Part shown: one piece after another, positions 52,901 through 63,734 of the stretch
Position numbering within the stretch: the stretch's first letter is position 1
Layout: each line of letters starts with the position of its first letter
Assembly (NCBI GenBank): GCA_013397455.1
Contig: VYZB01000192.1
Location: forward strand, 1,268,437 to 1,332,436
Length of the DNA stretch: 64,000 nt
Source of the DNA: Crotophaga sulcirostris
Taxonomy: Eukaryota; Chordata; Aves; Cuculiformes; Crotophagidae
Direction: 5' to 3'
Translations under genes and position numbers: made by a program
Notes under the pieces: model-generated
What the model saw: the letters and a program-made list of their open reading frames with translations, nothing else
Told to the model about the DNA's origin: nothing
The model's database searches: none

Positions 52901-55900
52901 ACCAAGCACTTACCGTAACCTCTTTTTAAGTTGTAGACTATCATGAATAATTCTTTTCACAAATTCTAGTTCTCCCCCCTCAGCCATGATTTCTGTGATC
53001 CCTCCTGTATTTACAGAACTGGGAGGTGGACGTCGTGGATTTCGAGAATTTACACCCTGCATAAAAAAAAAGAACATCTGAAATGAACATTTAATGAAAT
53101 CTTAGGCTGCTTAGTACACTGCTTCCTACTGCAAACTTTAGTGGGTAGCAAGCGTTGCCACTTCTAGTTATCCTTTCCCAATCAGAACCATGGACAAGAC
53201 AACAAAGATATGTTGAAAATAAGCATAACTGAGTGAATTCCCTGCAATCTCAAATTTAGGTAAGCTGCTTGTCACCTTGTCACACATCAGTATCCTGCTA
53301 ATATGAAATATGTGGTTCCAGTACATGTAAGACATGCATCTACACAATCACAATCTGTAGTGTTTAATTTCAACACTTAATTCTTTTTTTCTACTGGCCA
53401 GTATTATAGAGTTAAGTTCCTGACTATACTCAGTGGGTATGGCACAAACTGTTCTGAGCTGTATGATATTGCCTAAATCACTAAGGAAACGAAAAACAGA
53501 GACAGGCATGATGCCAGAAGCTAATTGCTCTGTTCCACTGCTATGCAACAGACACCTGATTTCAGATTTACTAGCTGTCTGCTTTCCAAACTAATTACCT
53601 AAGAACGTAAGAACTTGTGAAAAAAATTCTACAAGTCATCCTACACTGTAGGAAGGGTAACTGAAGTTTTCCAAAACACCTTTGGGGCAGGGAGGGAAAA
53701 GACTTAAATGCTATTTCATAATTATTAGGGTTTTCCACTCAAGCTTCCTCAAGAGAAGAGGTTTAATTGTTGCTAATCTCCCACTCACTGAACAATGAAG
53801 TATATGTAAGATTTAGTTTATTATCTTACCTTCGCTTCCAGTTGGTTGGCAAAAAAGGGAGGGTTGCACATGCAGAAGTCGTAAATAATCTCAGATTCTT
53901 CTTTCAGTGCATCCATTAGTAGGGTCTTCTGTGGTACCTTAACCACTAATAGAGAACAGGGATTTGGTCAGTAATTAACTTCATATTTTATCTATCATGC
54001 CAATTATGTTTCAGTGTTTCTTGAAACAACATATTGTATAAAAACTGTGCTTTCTAAACAATACCTTCTACAAAAAAAGTAACAAGTAACAGCGTGCAAC
54101 TCAAGACTTCAGGTTAAGGATTATCATACAAACAGCTTGAATGTACCACACACAGTGGTAGAACTACATGAGTCTGTTTAAAACAACAGGAACTGCTTGA
54201 GTTTACCTAGTTCCCTGATGCAACTACAAACTGACTTTAAGCCCTTCCAAAAATTAACACAAGTGTCAGTTAATTATCCCACAAGCTCCTCAGAGATAAA
54301 AGAAATCCCCGCCTAAACATTTTTATTTTTTTTTTTTTTAACATAGGGAATTCTAGAATCATACTCAAGAATACGTATTGTTTGGCCTTTCTAGAGTGTT
54401 AAGCTGAGAAACACTAAGATAAAGCTATCTTCACTGAAGTTATATGTGAAAATTATCGAGGGGAGAATTTCAGGTGTCCTTGCAGCAGAAGCAGCACAAA
54501 CTCTAAGAAATACTTTAGTAACAGACAAAGAATACAGAGATAAAGACTCCCCAGGATAAAGTTTAGCTTTCAGATTTTCATAAGGAAGAATAGTTCTCTA
54601 TCCACACATTCGATGCTAGACAAGCTGCAACTTTCTGCCTTAAGTATGCAAGAACCTTAGCAACCATTCTGCTTCAGTAAAAACAACTGAGCATGTATTT
54701 GGCAGGAATACGGATTCTGTTATGACACTGAATGCAATAAAAATAGGTCACAGCATTGGTATGCTACTGAATACCTTACTACATCATACCTTTTATAAGA
54801 TCAGACAAGTTATTTTGTTCTACATTCTTCTTGGCGTAATTGAAGCACATATCGTCCACTTCTGTTGCAAGAAAATACCAGCCATTCAAAGTTGCTCCAA
54901 GTAACGGGTATATGCAAGATGCTCCGGTCCCTGCAGAAGTGAAAAGCCACAAGAAAGGCAAAATAAACACATGTACAACACCACAGACAGTGTTATATGC
55001 TAACTATGTACTTTTTACAATACAAAGAGCTAATATCAAGAAAAAGTTGATTACCGATCATTTGCTACTATAAAGATCTTTAGTGAATTTTATCTTCCTA
55101 ATTTGAAATACAGAATTGTCAAAGATGCACTTTTAATAAAGAATTTCATAATTTGTAATAAATTTTCTAGTAAATTATCAACATATTCTACTTCTTTTTA
55201 CATGACAGTGATTCATTTATATATTGAAAGCAAAATATATTGTTTTTACAAAAGAAAACCATATCACATGTCTACTTTTCTGCTGCATTTTTCTATTATC
55301 TACCACAAATAATTTATTTTGATGCATACAGCAACCACAATAAAAAGAATCACATTTCTGTTCCATCAGACAGTTTCTCCCTAATGCCTAAAACAATCAA
55401 AGAAACAGGGGTGCCAATTAAGATATAAAAATTAAGACTGACAATCAAGATCCCCAGACAGACAAAAATTTGGCAACAAAGAGAAAAATAAGCTAGCACA
55501 AAATTATTCCTTCTCATAATTACGGCATATCTAGATGATCCAATTACCAATCACAGTCAAATATAGCACTGAAGTGAAGGGATACATGAAAAGGGAAAAA
55601 CATCTCACCACCACAAAGCTTAAGTTCAGAGACACATCAAGAGACTACTATGATACTGAATTATCAAAACAACTAACGTCTGTCAATAAGCAAAAGCATG
55701 CAGTTATTTCCAGCACTCCTGTAATGTCCCTCTTGGATGACTTACTGCTTTCTCAGAGTTAGAACGTCAAAGCTCACTGCAAATTCCAACTAAAGCTTTT
55801 ACAATGGTTGGAGGACTTAAAGGATCTGTCGTTTCTACTTAAAAAGAACATCATGCTAGCAAATGCCAAGGAAACAATGATGAAAAAACTGGCATGGTAG

Positions 55901-58705
55901 CTGAAATTACCAAACCCAAGCTTTGAGGAAGTCAGTAACTTTGGCATATTAATGTCAAGCATTAAAACTTAAATTAAAAAGGAAATTCCAGCTTCTCTCA
56001 GCACAAAACAATCTTCAAGAAAACCTTTGAAATTGTAAAGGAAGATTCTATTGACAAAAATAAAAAGATGTGAACCAAATTCAAATGTGCCATTGCAGGT
56101 GCCTTTCAAATAATTTATACAGAAACACCCACAATTTAGAACCCAAATGCGAATTTTATTGTCCAGATGTGGAATGCAGTTCCTTACTCCTACAGAGATC
56201 GCCCTTTTTCTTTATTTCTAATGAAAACCAAATTACAACAGAAGTGTACAGCTAATAAATTCACATCTCTACTGAACAACTTGTTTATATTAATCTGCTC
56301 TTAATACAGATATCATCCAGATAATTGTCCAGTATTCCAGATAACTGAACAAGCCGCAAGGCTCTAAGACAGGTATCACCCATAAGTGGATGTTTAGTCC
56401 AGTTTATAAACTGTTTTTTGAACAATATATATGAAATTTTTGACCACTGGCAACCAAAAGGCAGCTTTGCTGGCATTTGTCTTGGTTTCTAATTGTCTTT
56501 TGAGAATTTAGCTCATGAAAATATCTGCATTGAAAAAAAAAACCCTCAAAGTTTAAAAAAAAGACAGATCACTCATCTTTCAAATACACCTGAAACCACA
56601 GATTTTTTTTTAAGAGGAATAATAGAAAATATTGTTATGCAACTCACTAACTCCCTCTTGCAGACATCCAAAAGTAAAATTAATAGATTGCGAATATAAC
56701 ATAATTCAGTAGTTAGAAGAATGAGAAGAAACGCCATCATTTTTTTTTAAGTTCCTTTAGAATGACATTTTTTTCTCCATTTCTAGTGGTGTAATTTTGG
56801 TCACCCAAAGATACACTCATGCGAGTTCAAGGCCACAAAAAGCCAAATAATTGCCTGCTATGGCCATTCTTGTGTTTATGCAGAGAAATCTTATCCACCA
56901 AGTACCAGATGAAATATCAGTGGGGTCAGACTACCCGTTTCACCATGGCAAGCACAATTTGGATTTTTTTGTTTCTCAAACTTCACATTTCTCTACGGAT
57001 GCGTAAAAATTTTATCAGCTATTTTCACTGACAGCAAATAATAAATTGTGGCCAGTGATGAGACCCGAGGGAATGGCAGGAAGATGTGCCAGGGGAGGGT
57101 CAGGCTGGATATGAGGAGAAGGTTCTTCACCCAGAGGGTGGTGGAGCAGTTCCCCAGGGAAGCAGTCACATCACCAAGCCTGACAGTATTCCAGAAACAT
57201 TTGGATAACACCCTCAGATACACGGTGGGAGTGTTAGGGGTGTCCTGTGCAGGGACAGGAGTTGGACTCAACAACCCTTGTGGGTCCGTTCCAATTTAGG
57301 TCATTCTATGATTCTATGTTTCATTTATTTTGCCTTTCTAAGTACCTATGTCAATGCCTCGCCTGAGGACTTGCTTGTCAGCATCCTGGTGATTGATGAG
57401 GTCCTCCACCCAGTGGATGTAGTTCAGCCTCAGGGGAACAGTGGGAATAAGCCTTTCCACAGGGATGTCAATCGTAAGCCCAAAATCCTCCTTCAGGAGG
57501 GTGCAGGTCAGAGCTCTCACTGCCTCAGGGTCCTTGAAATTCAGGCTGAAAGATAAAAGCAGCAGTTACGGGTGCTCGGCCCTCTTGGTCCTCAAAGCCC
57601 AGGGGCAGACACACAGACACAGAGATGTACGCAGACACACAGAGTAACTAACAGACACAGTCAGAGACACAAAGAGAAGCTAACAGACACCGTTACAGAC
57701 AGTCACGCATACAGACACACCAACTAACAGATACAGTCACAGACAGACAGGCACACAAAGTTGCACGGACACACACAAAGACACACTAACAGATACGGTC
57801 ACAGTCAAAAAGGCAGACACACACGCAGGCACGGTCGTGGTCACAGACACGCGGTCACAGACACACATATGGACACAGCAACTAACAGACACACTCACAG
57901 ACACATGCAGAGAGACACACGGTCATAGACAGACACACAGAAACATACAGACACAGTAACAGACACAGTCACAGACAGACATGCAGACACAGATACACAC
58001 ACACAGAGACACAAAAAGCCAGCCACAGACACAGTAACTAACAGTCACAGACAGACGGGCACACAAAGTTGCAGAGACACACACACAGACACACTGACAA
58101 ATGCACGCATGGACACATGGGCACACAGAGACGCACCGACGCAGACAGACACAGTCACACACACACACGTACAGACTCAGTAAATAACAGACAGTCACAG
58201 ACACAGGGACACACAGCCACACGGAGACACAGCCACACGGAGACATGGACCCACGGACACAGCCACAGTCACTGACACATGAACACTGACAGGTATGGAC
58301 CGACACACAGACACAGTGGCAGACAAACACGGGCACGGGCACGAGCGGACGGGCACGGGCGGACGCGGACACGGGCACGGGCCGACGCGGACACGGGCGC
58401 GGACACGAGCACGGGCGGACGCGGACACGGGCGCGGACACGAGCACGGGCGGACGCGGACACGGACACGGGCACGGGCGGACACGGGCACGGGCACGCAC
58501 GGGCACACACGGGCACGGGCACACACGGGCACGGGCACACGGAGGGACACAGAGGAGCAGGGCGCCCCGGCGCGGACCTGACCCTGCCGCCCAGGGCGGT
58601 GCGCAGGTGCCGCCGGAACTCGGGGTACTTCCCCGCCAGCAGCGCGAAGTCAGGCGGGCGGCCCCGGTACCGGTTGCGCGCGTGCATTGCCTTGTTGAGG
58701 GCCAT
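46362..58705 (-). CDS. METTL16: METTL16 RNA N6-adenosine methyltransferase, complete gene
   Basis: METTL16 uses SAM to methylate adenosine in U6 snRNA and in hairpins of the MAT2A 3' UTR, linking RNA methylation to SAM supply. Nine coding exons on the minus strand sum to 1,680 bases (559 residues; human 562), with matching phases throughout. Residues 1 to about 290 form the Rossmann methyltransferase: RNRYRGRPPDFALLAGKYPE near the N terminus, GIDIGTGASCIYPLLGA (SAM binding), and the catalytic NPPF at residues 184-187, the same numbering as in human. The C-terminal part has a basic KRRKLEKPRKP segment, the VCR RNA-binding regions and an acidic variable linker between them. The chosen ATG at 58703-58705 starts MALNKAMHARN as in other vertebrates, although the frame stays open upstream. 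All key residues are present, so it should be functional. Confidence 0.98.
47073..47246 (-). CDS. METTL16: METTL16 coding exon 8
   Basis: The 174-base exon in phase 0 encodes SPPSKRRKLEKPRKPITFMV through KILTDLK. The Lys/Arg cluster is a likely nuclear localisation and RNA-contact element. The acceptor is cttatag and the donor AAG|gtacag. Confidence 0.96.
48114..48203 (-). CDS. METTL16: METTL16 coding exon 7
   Basis: The 90-base exon encodes VPKVTHTEFCQGRTMRWALA and WSFYDDVQVP. It is nearly identical to the mammalian segment. The acceptor is tttgcatag and the donor CCC|gtaagt. Confidence 0.97.
49821..49890 (-). CDS. METTL16: METTL16 coding exon 6
   Basis: The 70-base exon encodes WYSCMLGKKCSLAPLKEELR and IQG. 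The acceptor is ttctttgcag and the donor GGGT|gtgagt. Confidence 0.96.
52914..53056 (-). CDS. METTL16: METTL16 coding exon 5
   Basis: The 143-base exon encodes GVNSRNPRRPPPSSVNTGGI then EIMAEGGELEFVKRIIHDSL. It includes the flexible loop after the NPPF motif and part of the catalytic fold. The acceptor is ttttatgcag and the donor ACG|gtaagt. Confidence 0.97.
53830..53945 (-). CDS. METTL16: METTL16 coding exon 4 (catalytic NPPF)
   Basis: The 116-base exon encodes the K-loop region (VKVPQKTLLMDALKEE) and IIYDFCMCNPPFFANQLEAK. NPPF is the catalytic signature that holds the target adenine. The acceptor is tctctattag and the donor AAG|gtaaga. Confidence 0.97.
54790..54930 (-). CDS. METTL16: METTL16 coding exon 3 (SAM-binding)
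   Basis: The 141-base exon encodes TGASCIYPLLGATLNGWYFL and EVDDMCFNYAKKNVEQNNLS, the SAM-binding and fold core. The acceptor is cacttctgcag and the donor AAAAG|gtatga. Confidence 0.97.
57053..57318 (+). mobile_element. CR1 3' fragment in METTL16 intron 2
   Basis: Plus-strand CR1 sequence starts near gatgagacccgagggaatgg, includes gaagatgtgccaggggaggg and ttctatgattctatg at its 3' end, and lies antisense to METTL16. Its end is about 28 bases from the exon 2 splice donor at 57345. Confidence 0.93.
57346..57545 (-). CDS. METTL16: METTL16 coding exon 2
   Basis: The 200-base exon encodes LNFKDPEAVRALTCTLLKED, IPVERLIPTVPLRLNYIHWV and VLRRGIDIG. It is close to the mammalian protein. The acceptor is ttttatctttcag and the donor ATAG|gtactt. 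Confidence 0.97.
57598..58320. repeat. (ACACAG)n-like tandem repeat in METTL16 intron 1
   Basis: About 720 bases are made almost wholly of imperfect acaca/cagaca units on the plus strand. A longer-period repeat is layered on it: the phrase gacagac(a/g)ggcacacaaag with ttgca recurs at about 57750 and 58058, roughly 308 bases apart. It gives long spurious open frames on both strands. Confidence 0.92.
58320..58558. repeat. GC-rich GGGCAC/GGACGC minisatellite in METTL16 intron 1
   Basis: The plus strand is a run of acgggc, acgcgg and acacgg units. A 34-base unit beginning acgcggacacgggcgcgg occurs twice in tandem near 58387 and 58421. It directly abuts the exon 1 donor side and the CpG island. 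Confidence 0.92.
58578..58705 (-). CDS. METTL16: METTL16 coding exon 1
   Basis: This 128-base coding part runs from ATG (58703-58705) to the donor GTCAG|gtccgc. It encodes MALNKAMHARNRYRGRPPDF then ALLAGKYPEFRRHLRTALGG, continuing to the split Ser codon. The frame is open upstream to 58891, but conservation begins at this Met. Confidence 0.95.
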
Positions 58706-58984
58706 GGAGAGCGACGGCGACAGCACCGGCCCCGACCGCCCCCTCGGCTCCCGGCGTGCACCGCGGCGCCCCAGGGCGTACCAAGGCGCGGCGGGGTGTG
58801 GGGGGGTGGGGACCCGGCTCAAACCATCGCCGTGGCAGGGGGGCGGCTGCTGCGGTGGGAGCGGCCGACAGGGGGCGACCCGTTCTGTCATTTACAGGTT
58901 TTAGGTACGGGCGTCCTGGATGTGGTGTTTATTGGAAAAATAAGAGTTGATATTCATGTATTCGCCACACCTGATGCATAGCAC

Positions 58985-59672
58985 ACATGGCTTGGGAGCA
59001 GCCCTGAGGAGAAGGACTTGAGGTGCCGGTGGATGGGGAGCTGGGCACAAGCCAGCAATGGGCGCTCGCAGCCCAGAGAGCCAAACGTGTCCTGTGCTGC
59101 ATCAAACGCAGCGTGGCCAGCAGGGAAAGGGGGGAAATCTCCCCCATCTGCTCTGGTGAGACCCCACCTGGAGCCCTGCATTCAGTTCTGGAGTCACAGA
59201 ATCATAGCATCGCTTTGTTGGGAAAGACTTTTGAGATCGAGTCCAACTGTACCTGTCCACTACTAAACCATAGCCCTGAGCATTCCATCTACCCATATTT
59301 TAATCACCTCCAGGGATGGTGACTCCACCACCTCCCTGGCTTCATTGCCCTTCTCTGCACCATGTCCAGCACCAAAATGTCTGTCTTGTAGTTCAGGATC
59401 CTCAGCACAGGAAAGACATGGATCTGTCAGACCGGGCCGAGAGGAGGCCATGAAGATAGTCAGAGGGCTGGAGAACCTCTACTATGAGGACAGGCTGAGA
59501 GGTCTTGTTGAGCCTGGAGAAGGCTCCAGGGAGACCTCATAGCAGCCTTCCAGTACCTGAAGGGGCTATAGGAAAGCTGGGGAGGGGCTCTTTATCGGGG
59601 ACTGCAGGGACAGGACAAGGGAGAACGATTTTATGCTGAAAGAGGGGAGATTTAGCTTAGATATTAGTAGGA
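58985..59672 (+). mobile_element. CR1 fragment split by a younger CR1
   Basis: Plus-strand CR1 sequence (ctgaggagaaggacttgagg, ccctgcattcagttctggag) is interrupted at about 59193 and resumes at about 59397 (cagcacaggaaagacatgga) as the expected continuation. The host copy ends near 59672. Confidence 0.88.
59193..59396 (-). mobile_element. CR1 insertion nested in another CR1
   Basis: The inserted piece begins tcacagaatcatagcatcgc (reversed CR1 3' end) and carries an internal junction near 59338 joining two non-adjacent CR1 parts. It separates the two halves of the plus-strand CR1. Confidence 0.82.
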
Positions 59673-59923
59673 CATAATCTGCATGAAAATAGATGATGTC
59701 TCGTACAGCACTGCTGAAAAGGTAAAACTGTGACACAAGAAGGGCTTTTTTGGTGTTCAGTGTTCCATGTGGCTTATGCGAAGCCTGAGGCAGGTTATAA
59801 CTTGATTTCTGGAGAGGCCTTCTTGCTTTAGGAGGCAGCCAAAAAAGTTGTTTGATGTGCTTTCCTAAGTGCCTCCTAAAGTCATCAACTACCCTGGTGC
59901 TTGTAGTGTTTAATGGGGTGGAA
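59673..59923. other. Unique sequence between CR1 fragments
   Basis: A short stretch without a recognised repeat or exon. Its open frames are chance. Confidence 0.5.
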
Positions 59924-60120
59924 ATCATAGAATCGTGGAACGCTTTGGATTGGAAGGGACCTTAAAAATCATCCAGTTCCAACCCCTTTTCCTTGGCCAA
60001 GGACACCTCCCACTGGATCAGTTTGCTCAAAGCTCCATCCAACCTAGACTTCAACACCTCCAGCGATGGGGCATCCATGATTTCTGTGGGCAACCTGTGC
60101 CAGTGCCTCACCACCCAAAA
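59924..60120 (-). mobile_element. CR1 3' fragment
   Basis: The plus strand starts atcatagaatcgtggaacgc, the reversed CR1 tail, and continues with ggaccttaaaaatcatccag and gtgccagtgcctcaccaccc. It is a short 5'-truncated copy. Confidence 0.9.
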
Positions 60121-61890
60121 GAGCATTGCAAGTTCTGAAAACTTTCTGCCTATTAATGATCCACTATTTAATGAACATCAGCATTCGAGCAGAAACGAGT
60201 GCTTGGTCATAGAGGTGCTGTGGCTGTAGGTAATGCAGCACTGTCACTTCACAATCAGAATGTAGGATTTCCATTTCAATAACTTGATAAGGTACTTTCA
60301 CTGTGACTCCTACAAATGATAGCATCCTAAAATGGACAGGATGGTGTTGCTCAATCTACCAGTGTTATTTGTGGAGGCAGAAAGTATTCCTTTGAGTTGC
60401 ATGGGCTGGCACAGATTTTAGGGGCTAAACTCGGAAGCTGTTTTCAGGTGGAAAGTGAATGCCCTCGGACAACTGGTCACTCATATAAAGATAAATACTG
60501 AATCAAAAATGGGTTGTTAACATACACAATCAGCTGTAATTTGGCTTTTCTTCTATTTGATAACAGTTTTGCATTGCTGGTCTTTAATTGAACCACATAG
60601 AAACTGAAGCCAAAAAACTGAACCAGAAATGGTAACTTGGGTGGGAAAATGAGTCAGCTGTCTTCATGTAAACTTGATAAAGAGTTCTATTTGTAGTGTA
60701 CTCCTTTCTCTTTTAATGTTACTTTTAAATAAATGGAACTTCTGTCGCTAAAATCCGTACAATGAAAGATCTATGCCTATAGCCAAATGTTAAGGCATGA
60801 CCAAATACAGTCAAGAGTTGTGACATAGTTTACTTTAGTCATTTTGTGTTTGATACGGTGGGAGTTTCTTATACTCAGATGCTGTTAGTATTGACATTTG
60901 GCAAGATGCTTGGCTGTTTAGCACAGATATTGGCAGTTGGGGGTGACTGGGAGAAGAAAGAACAATGTAACCTCTTATTTAAAAATCTCCCTCTGCAGGA
61001 ATGCCAAATTAAAGGGGGCGTAGATCCATCCTCATTCTCTTGCTTACAAGCCATGCTGCTGTTTTTATTAAAGACTGAGTAAAAGTTCCAGTTGTAGAGG
61101 TGTTTATACTGGATAATAATACAGAATGTTAACATGCTGTAAAAGCATGCTGCATTTGAAGCAAATATAGCTATATTTTACATCTGTTATCACATGCAAT
61201 ATACTTTCAGTCTGCAGCGGGGTTTTTGGGGTACTTTTGGACAGTAAGCGATACTTACCTGTACTTTATAAGAGGAAGACAGAGGAAGACAGAATTTTTT
61301 CAGTTGGAGTCCTTTGTGGGGGGGAGTGGGGAATAGAACACTATATGAAAATACAAAGCAGATTGCTTTCACTGAAATGTATTCAACTTACTGTTGACCA
61401 ATTTTTCCCCCCAGTTTCAGATGAAAAAGAGGCAAGATTTCACTGAATTTCAAAACAAATAATCATCGTAAGATGTTAGGTTTTTGCTTTGTCGTACTTT
61501 CAACCAAACATCTACAAACTGATTTTCACAAAATTCCTCTGGAACATCTTTTTTTTTAAAAATACTTTTTTTTTTAAAGGAGGCTCCAAATTATAAAGAA
61601 AAAAATCCCTGAAATATAGGGCTTCAGCTGCTAAATTACTTAAATACACTTTTTTTAAGAAATACTTTAAAACCATAATTTATCTAGGACGGAATACTAT
61701 AAATAAGGTAACCTCTTGTGAAACCAGGTGACTTTAACCAATAGGTTGTATTCGTCCTGGTGGGTTTAGGGAGGGTTATTCAAATGTTTTGCACTTATTA
61801 TTCACTACAAAGCATTCTTATGGGAAATATAAAGCTTCTTTCTAAATTATGCTAGCATGTTAATTTGTCTGGTGTTATCTCCCTTTAAAG
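60121..61890. other. AT-rich region, no gene recognised
   Basis: No exon with recognisable homology, no CR1 and no RNA gene was found. I searched here for the missing upstream exons of the TXNL4A-like gene and did not see them. Confidence 0.5.
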
Positions 61891-61891
61891 G

Positions 61892-62053
61892 AACAAACAC
61901 ATCATGGTCGATTCAGCTACAGGTAATAACAAGATCAACTGTGCAATGGAAGATAAACAGGAGATGATTGATATCACAGAAACTGTTTAAAGAGGAGCCC
62001 ACAAAGGCTTTGTGGTGTCTCCAAAACACTATTCCACTAAATACAGATACTGA
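61892..62053 (+). pseudogene. TXNL4A: TXNL4A-like last exon, broken by a stop
   Basis: TXNL4A (DIM1, U5 15 kDa protein) is a thioredoxin-fold component of the U4/U6.U5 spliceosome. The plus strand here reads NKHIMVDSATGNNKINCAME then DKQEMIDITETV, a stop where Tyr is expected, then RGAHKGFVVSPKHYSTKYRY and a stop. This follows the whole last exon of TXNL4A to its normal C terminus. Changes include the premature stop (62 bases before the true end), two residues missing in the GRGL stretch and one in the GNNNK stretch, and Trp to Cys. The match starts exactly where the last exon begins, behind a splice-acceptor-like tccctttaaag. No upstream exons were found nearby. A pseudogene fragment is the best reading. 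Confidence 0.85.
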
Positions 62054-62132
62054 TATTTCTTCAGGGCAGCCTTTTTTTAAACTCTATATCTACTTAAATA
62101 TATTCTTGTGTAGGTGTCCATGTATAAAAAGA

Positions 62133-62138
62133 AATAAA
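62133..62138 (+). terminator. AATAAA downstream of the TXNL4A-like exon
   Basis: An AATAAA hexamer lies 80 bases after the pseudogene's stop, as for a short inherited 3' UTR. A poly(A) tract expected of a retrocopy does not follow it. Confidence 0.4.
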
Positions 62139-62159
62139 CTACAAATCCTTCAATTTTGA

Positions 62160-63730
62160 GCATATTTTGAATTATTTAAAATTTTTATGTCCATTTGGAA
62201 AAGTAGAAATCACAAAGCGTGGAACTGTCTGACTGCAATAATACTGTATCTGAATTTTGCATTGATTTTTATTTTTTGAAGACTTTGGTCTGTGTTGTCC
62301 TTTTGGTATAATGTGGTTTTGTACACAAGAAAGATTGTTTGGATAAAAAACATTTCAACTGTTATTTGTGTGACAAAAGCAAATAAAATCTGGGAAAACT
62401 ATACTATAGCATTTTTAAAATAATGAAGTGAGATCTTTATGAGCCTGTGTAACACAGAGGCTATGGAGGTGTGTGTGCGTTCCAGAGTATGTGAGAGGGA
62501 CTGGTTGAGGAGCACAGCTTGAGAAACTTTCCCGGGGACCCTGCAGGATCTGCTGCCTAGTTTTTTCCATTTGAGTGCACAGCAAGGAGATGTTTGTTAG
62601 AGGTCTGCTGAGTGTGCAGACCTAATCACGGGTTAAATAATCTTCACTCTGCAGTTGTGCTTTAGTTTGATAGGTTTACTGTCACTTGCTGAGAGCTTTG
62701 TGAATATGCTGATAAATATAGACTTTCGATTAAAATCAGCACTCATTTTAACTTGGTTGATATGTTAATCTATTCACATTTATACAAGCACTGTACAGTT
62801 ATAACATGCATTAATTGAGATACTTAATTTACATTTTATTTTGTTAGGAAATAATGAATGAAGCAGGTTTTTTACTTGTCATTTAGAAAATGGAATGTTT
62901 AATTGATTGCAAAACCAGCATTTAAAAATGGATTCTTGAGTTAATAATACAACCTCAAAGGCAACGGTTTAATTATTTAACTCCCACTCACAAGAATGGA
63001 AGATTTCTCTAACAAGATCCCATCCTCCTTCCTCTTCAGACCCCTGAATTCCTTGACCTTGCATTTTCTTTGTGATGCTAATCCATTAGTTTCTGTACAT
63101 CTGTGCCCAAGAAGACTTGAAAATGGCTCTGGAGTTCTCTATTAAGTTGCATTTTGTATCTTGGCTGGAAGGCAGTAGCACTTCTCCTTTACTGAATCAA
63201 TTGTCTCTTCTTAGCTGGATTTTGCAAATTATTGTTGCTTTACAAGGAAACATCATGTAGGCCGGAAACCATTTAGAGAAATCACCCACAAACAGTAACT
63301 GAATCTCAGCTGTGACTAATGACAGTGTTGCTGGTCTATAATTCAGTTAAATCTTCAAGAAAGATTTTACTCTCATAATTTAAAGCCTTATGATTAATCA
63401 ACCGTATACCTTTTTAGTTTTTTGTTGGTTATCACTGCCACTAAAGCTGTCATTCTATTTTACTACTTATTTTTTCTTTGATCCACAGGGACTTGTTATG
63501 ATTTTCAGTACATTAAAGTCTTCTGCTATAAGAAGTCTTTTTTTTCTTTTGTAATTAATTACAGACCATGATCAAGTCACTGTATTCATCTTTCCAAAAA
63601 GTTAAATTGAGCTGATATAGGTGTCTCATGCGAAGGCTTGGCTCCGTCATGTAGTACCTACCTATTGCCTTTCTTTTTTCTTGTGGAATGACCAGGCTGC
63701 GTACTGTTCTCTTACAAATCTTGGTACATT
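62160..63730. other. AT-rich region, no gene recognised
   Basis: No homology, CR1 or structural RNA was recognised on either strand. Open frames are short and look like chance. Confidence 0.5.
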
Positions 63731-63734
63731 AGGC

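Larger units (their letters stand above)
58320..58900 (-). promoter_or_regulatory. METTL16: CpG island / METTL16 promoter
   Basis: GC-rich, CpG-dense sequence surrounds METTL16 exon 1 and extends upstream of the ATG to about 58900. It is partly built from the minisatellite. It is the likely promoter and start region. Confidence 0.7.

Noticed and set aside
57923..58891. Long open frames through the METTL16 intron 1 repeat on both strands, with Cys/Val or Arg/Ala/His-Thr repeats
   Set aside because: They arise because the tandem repeat lacks stop codons in several frames. Only the METTL16 exon 1 part (58578-58705) is conserved.
60846..61082. Plus-strand frame of 78 codons, tested as an upstream exon of the TXNL4A-like fragment
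   Set aside because: The sequence does not resemble the N-terminal thioredoxin fold of TXNL4A.
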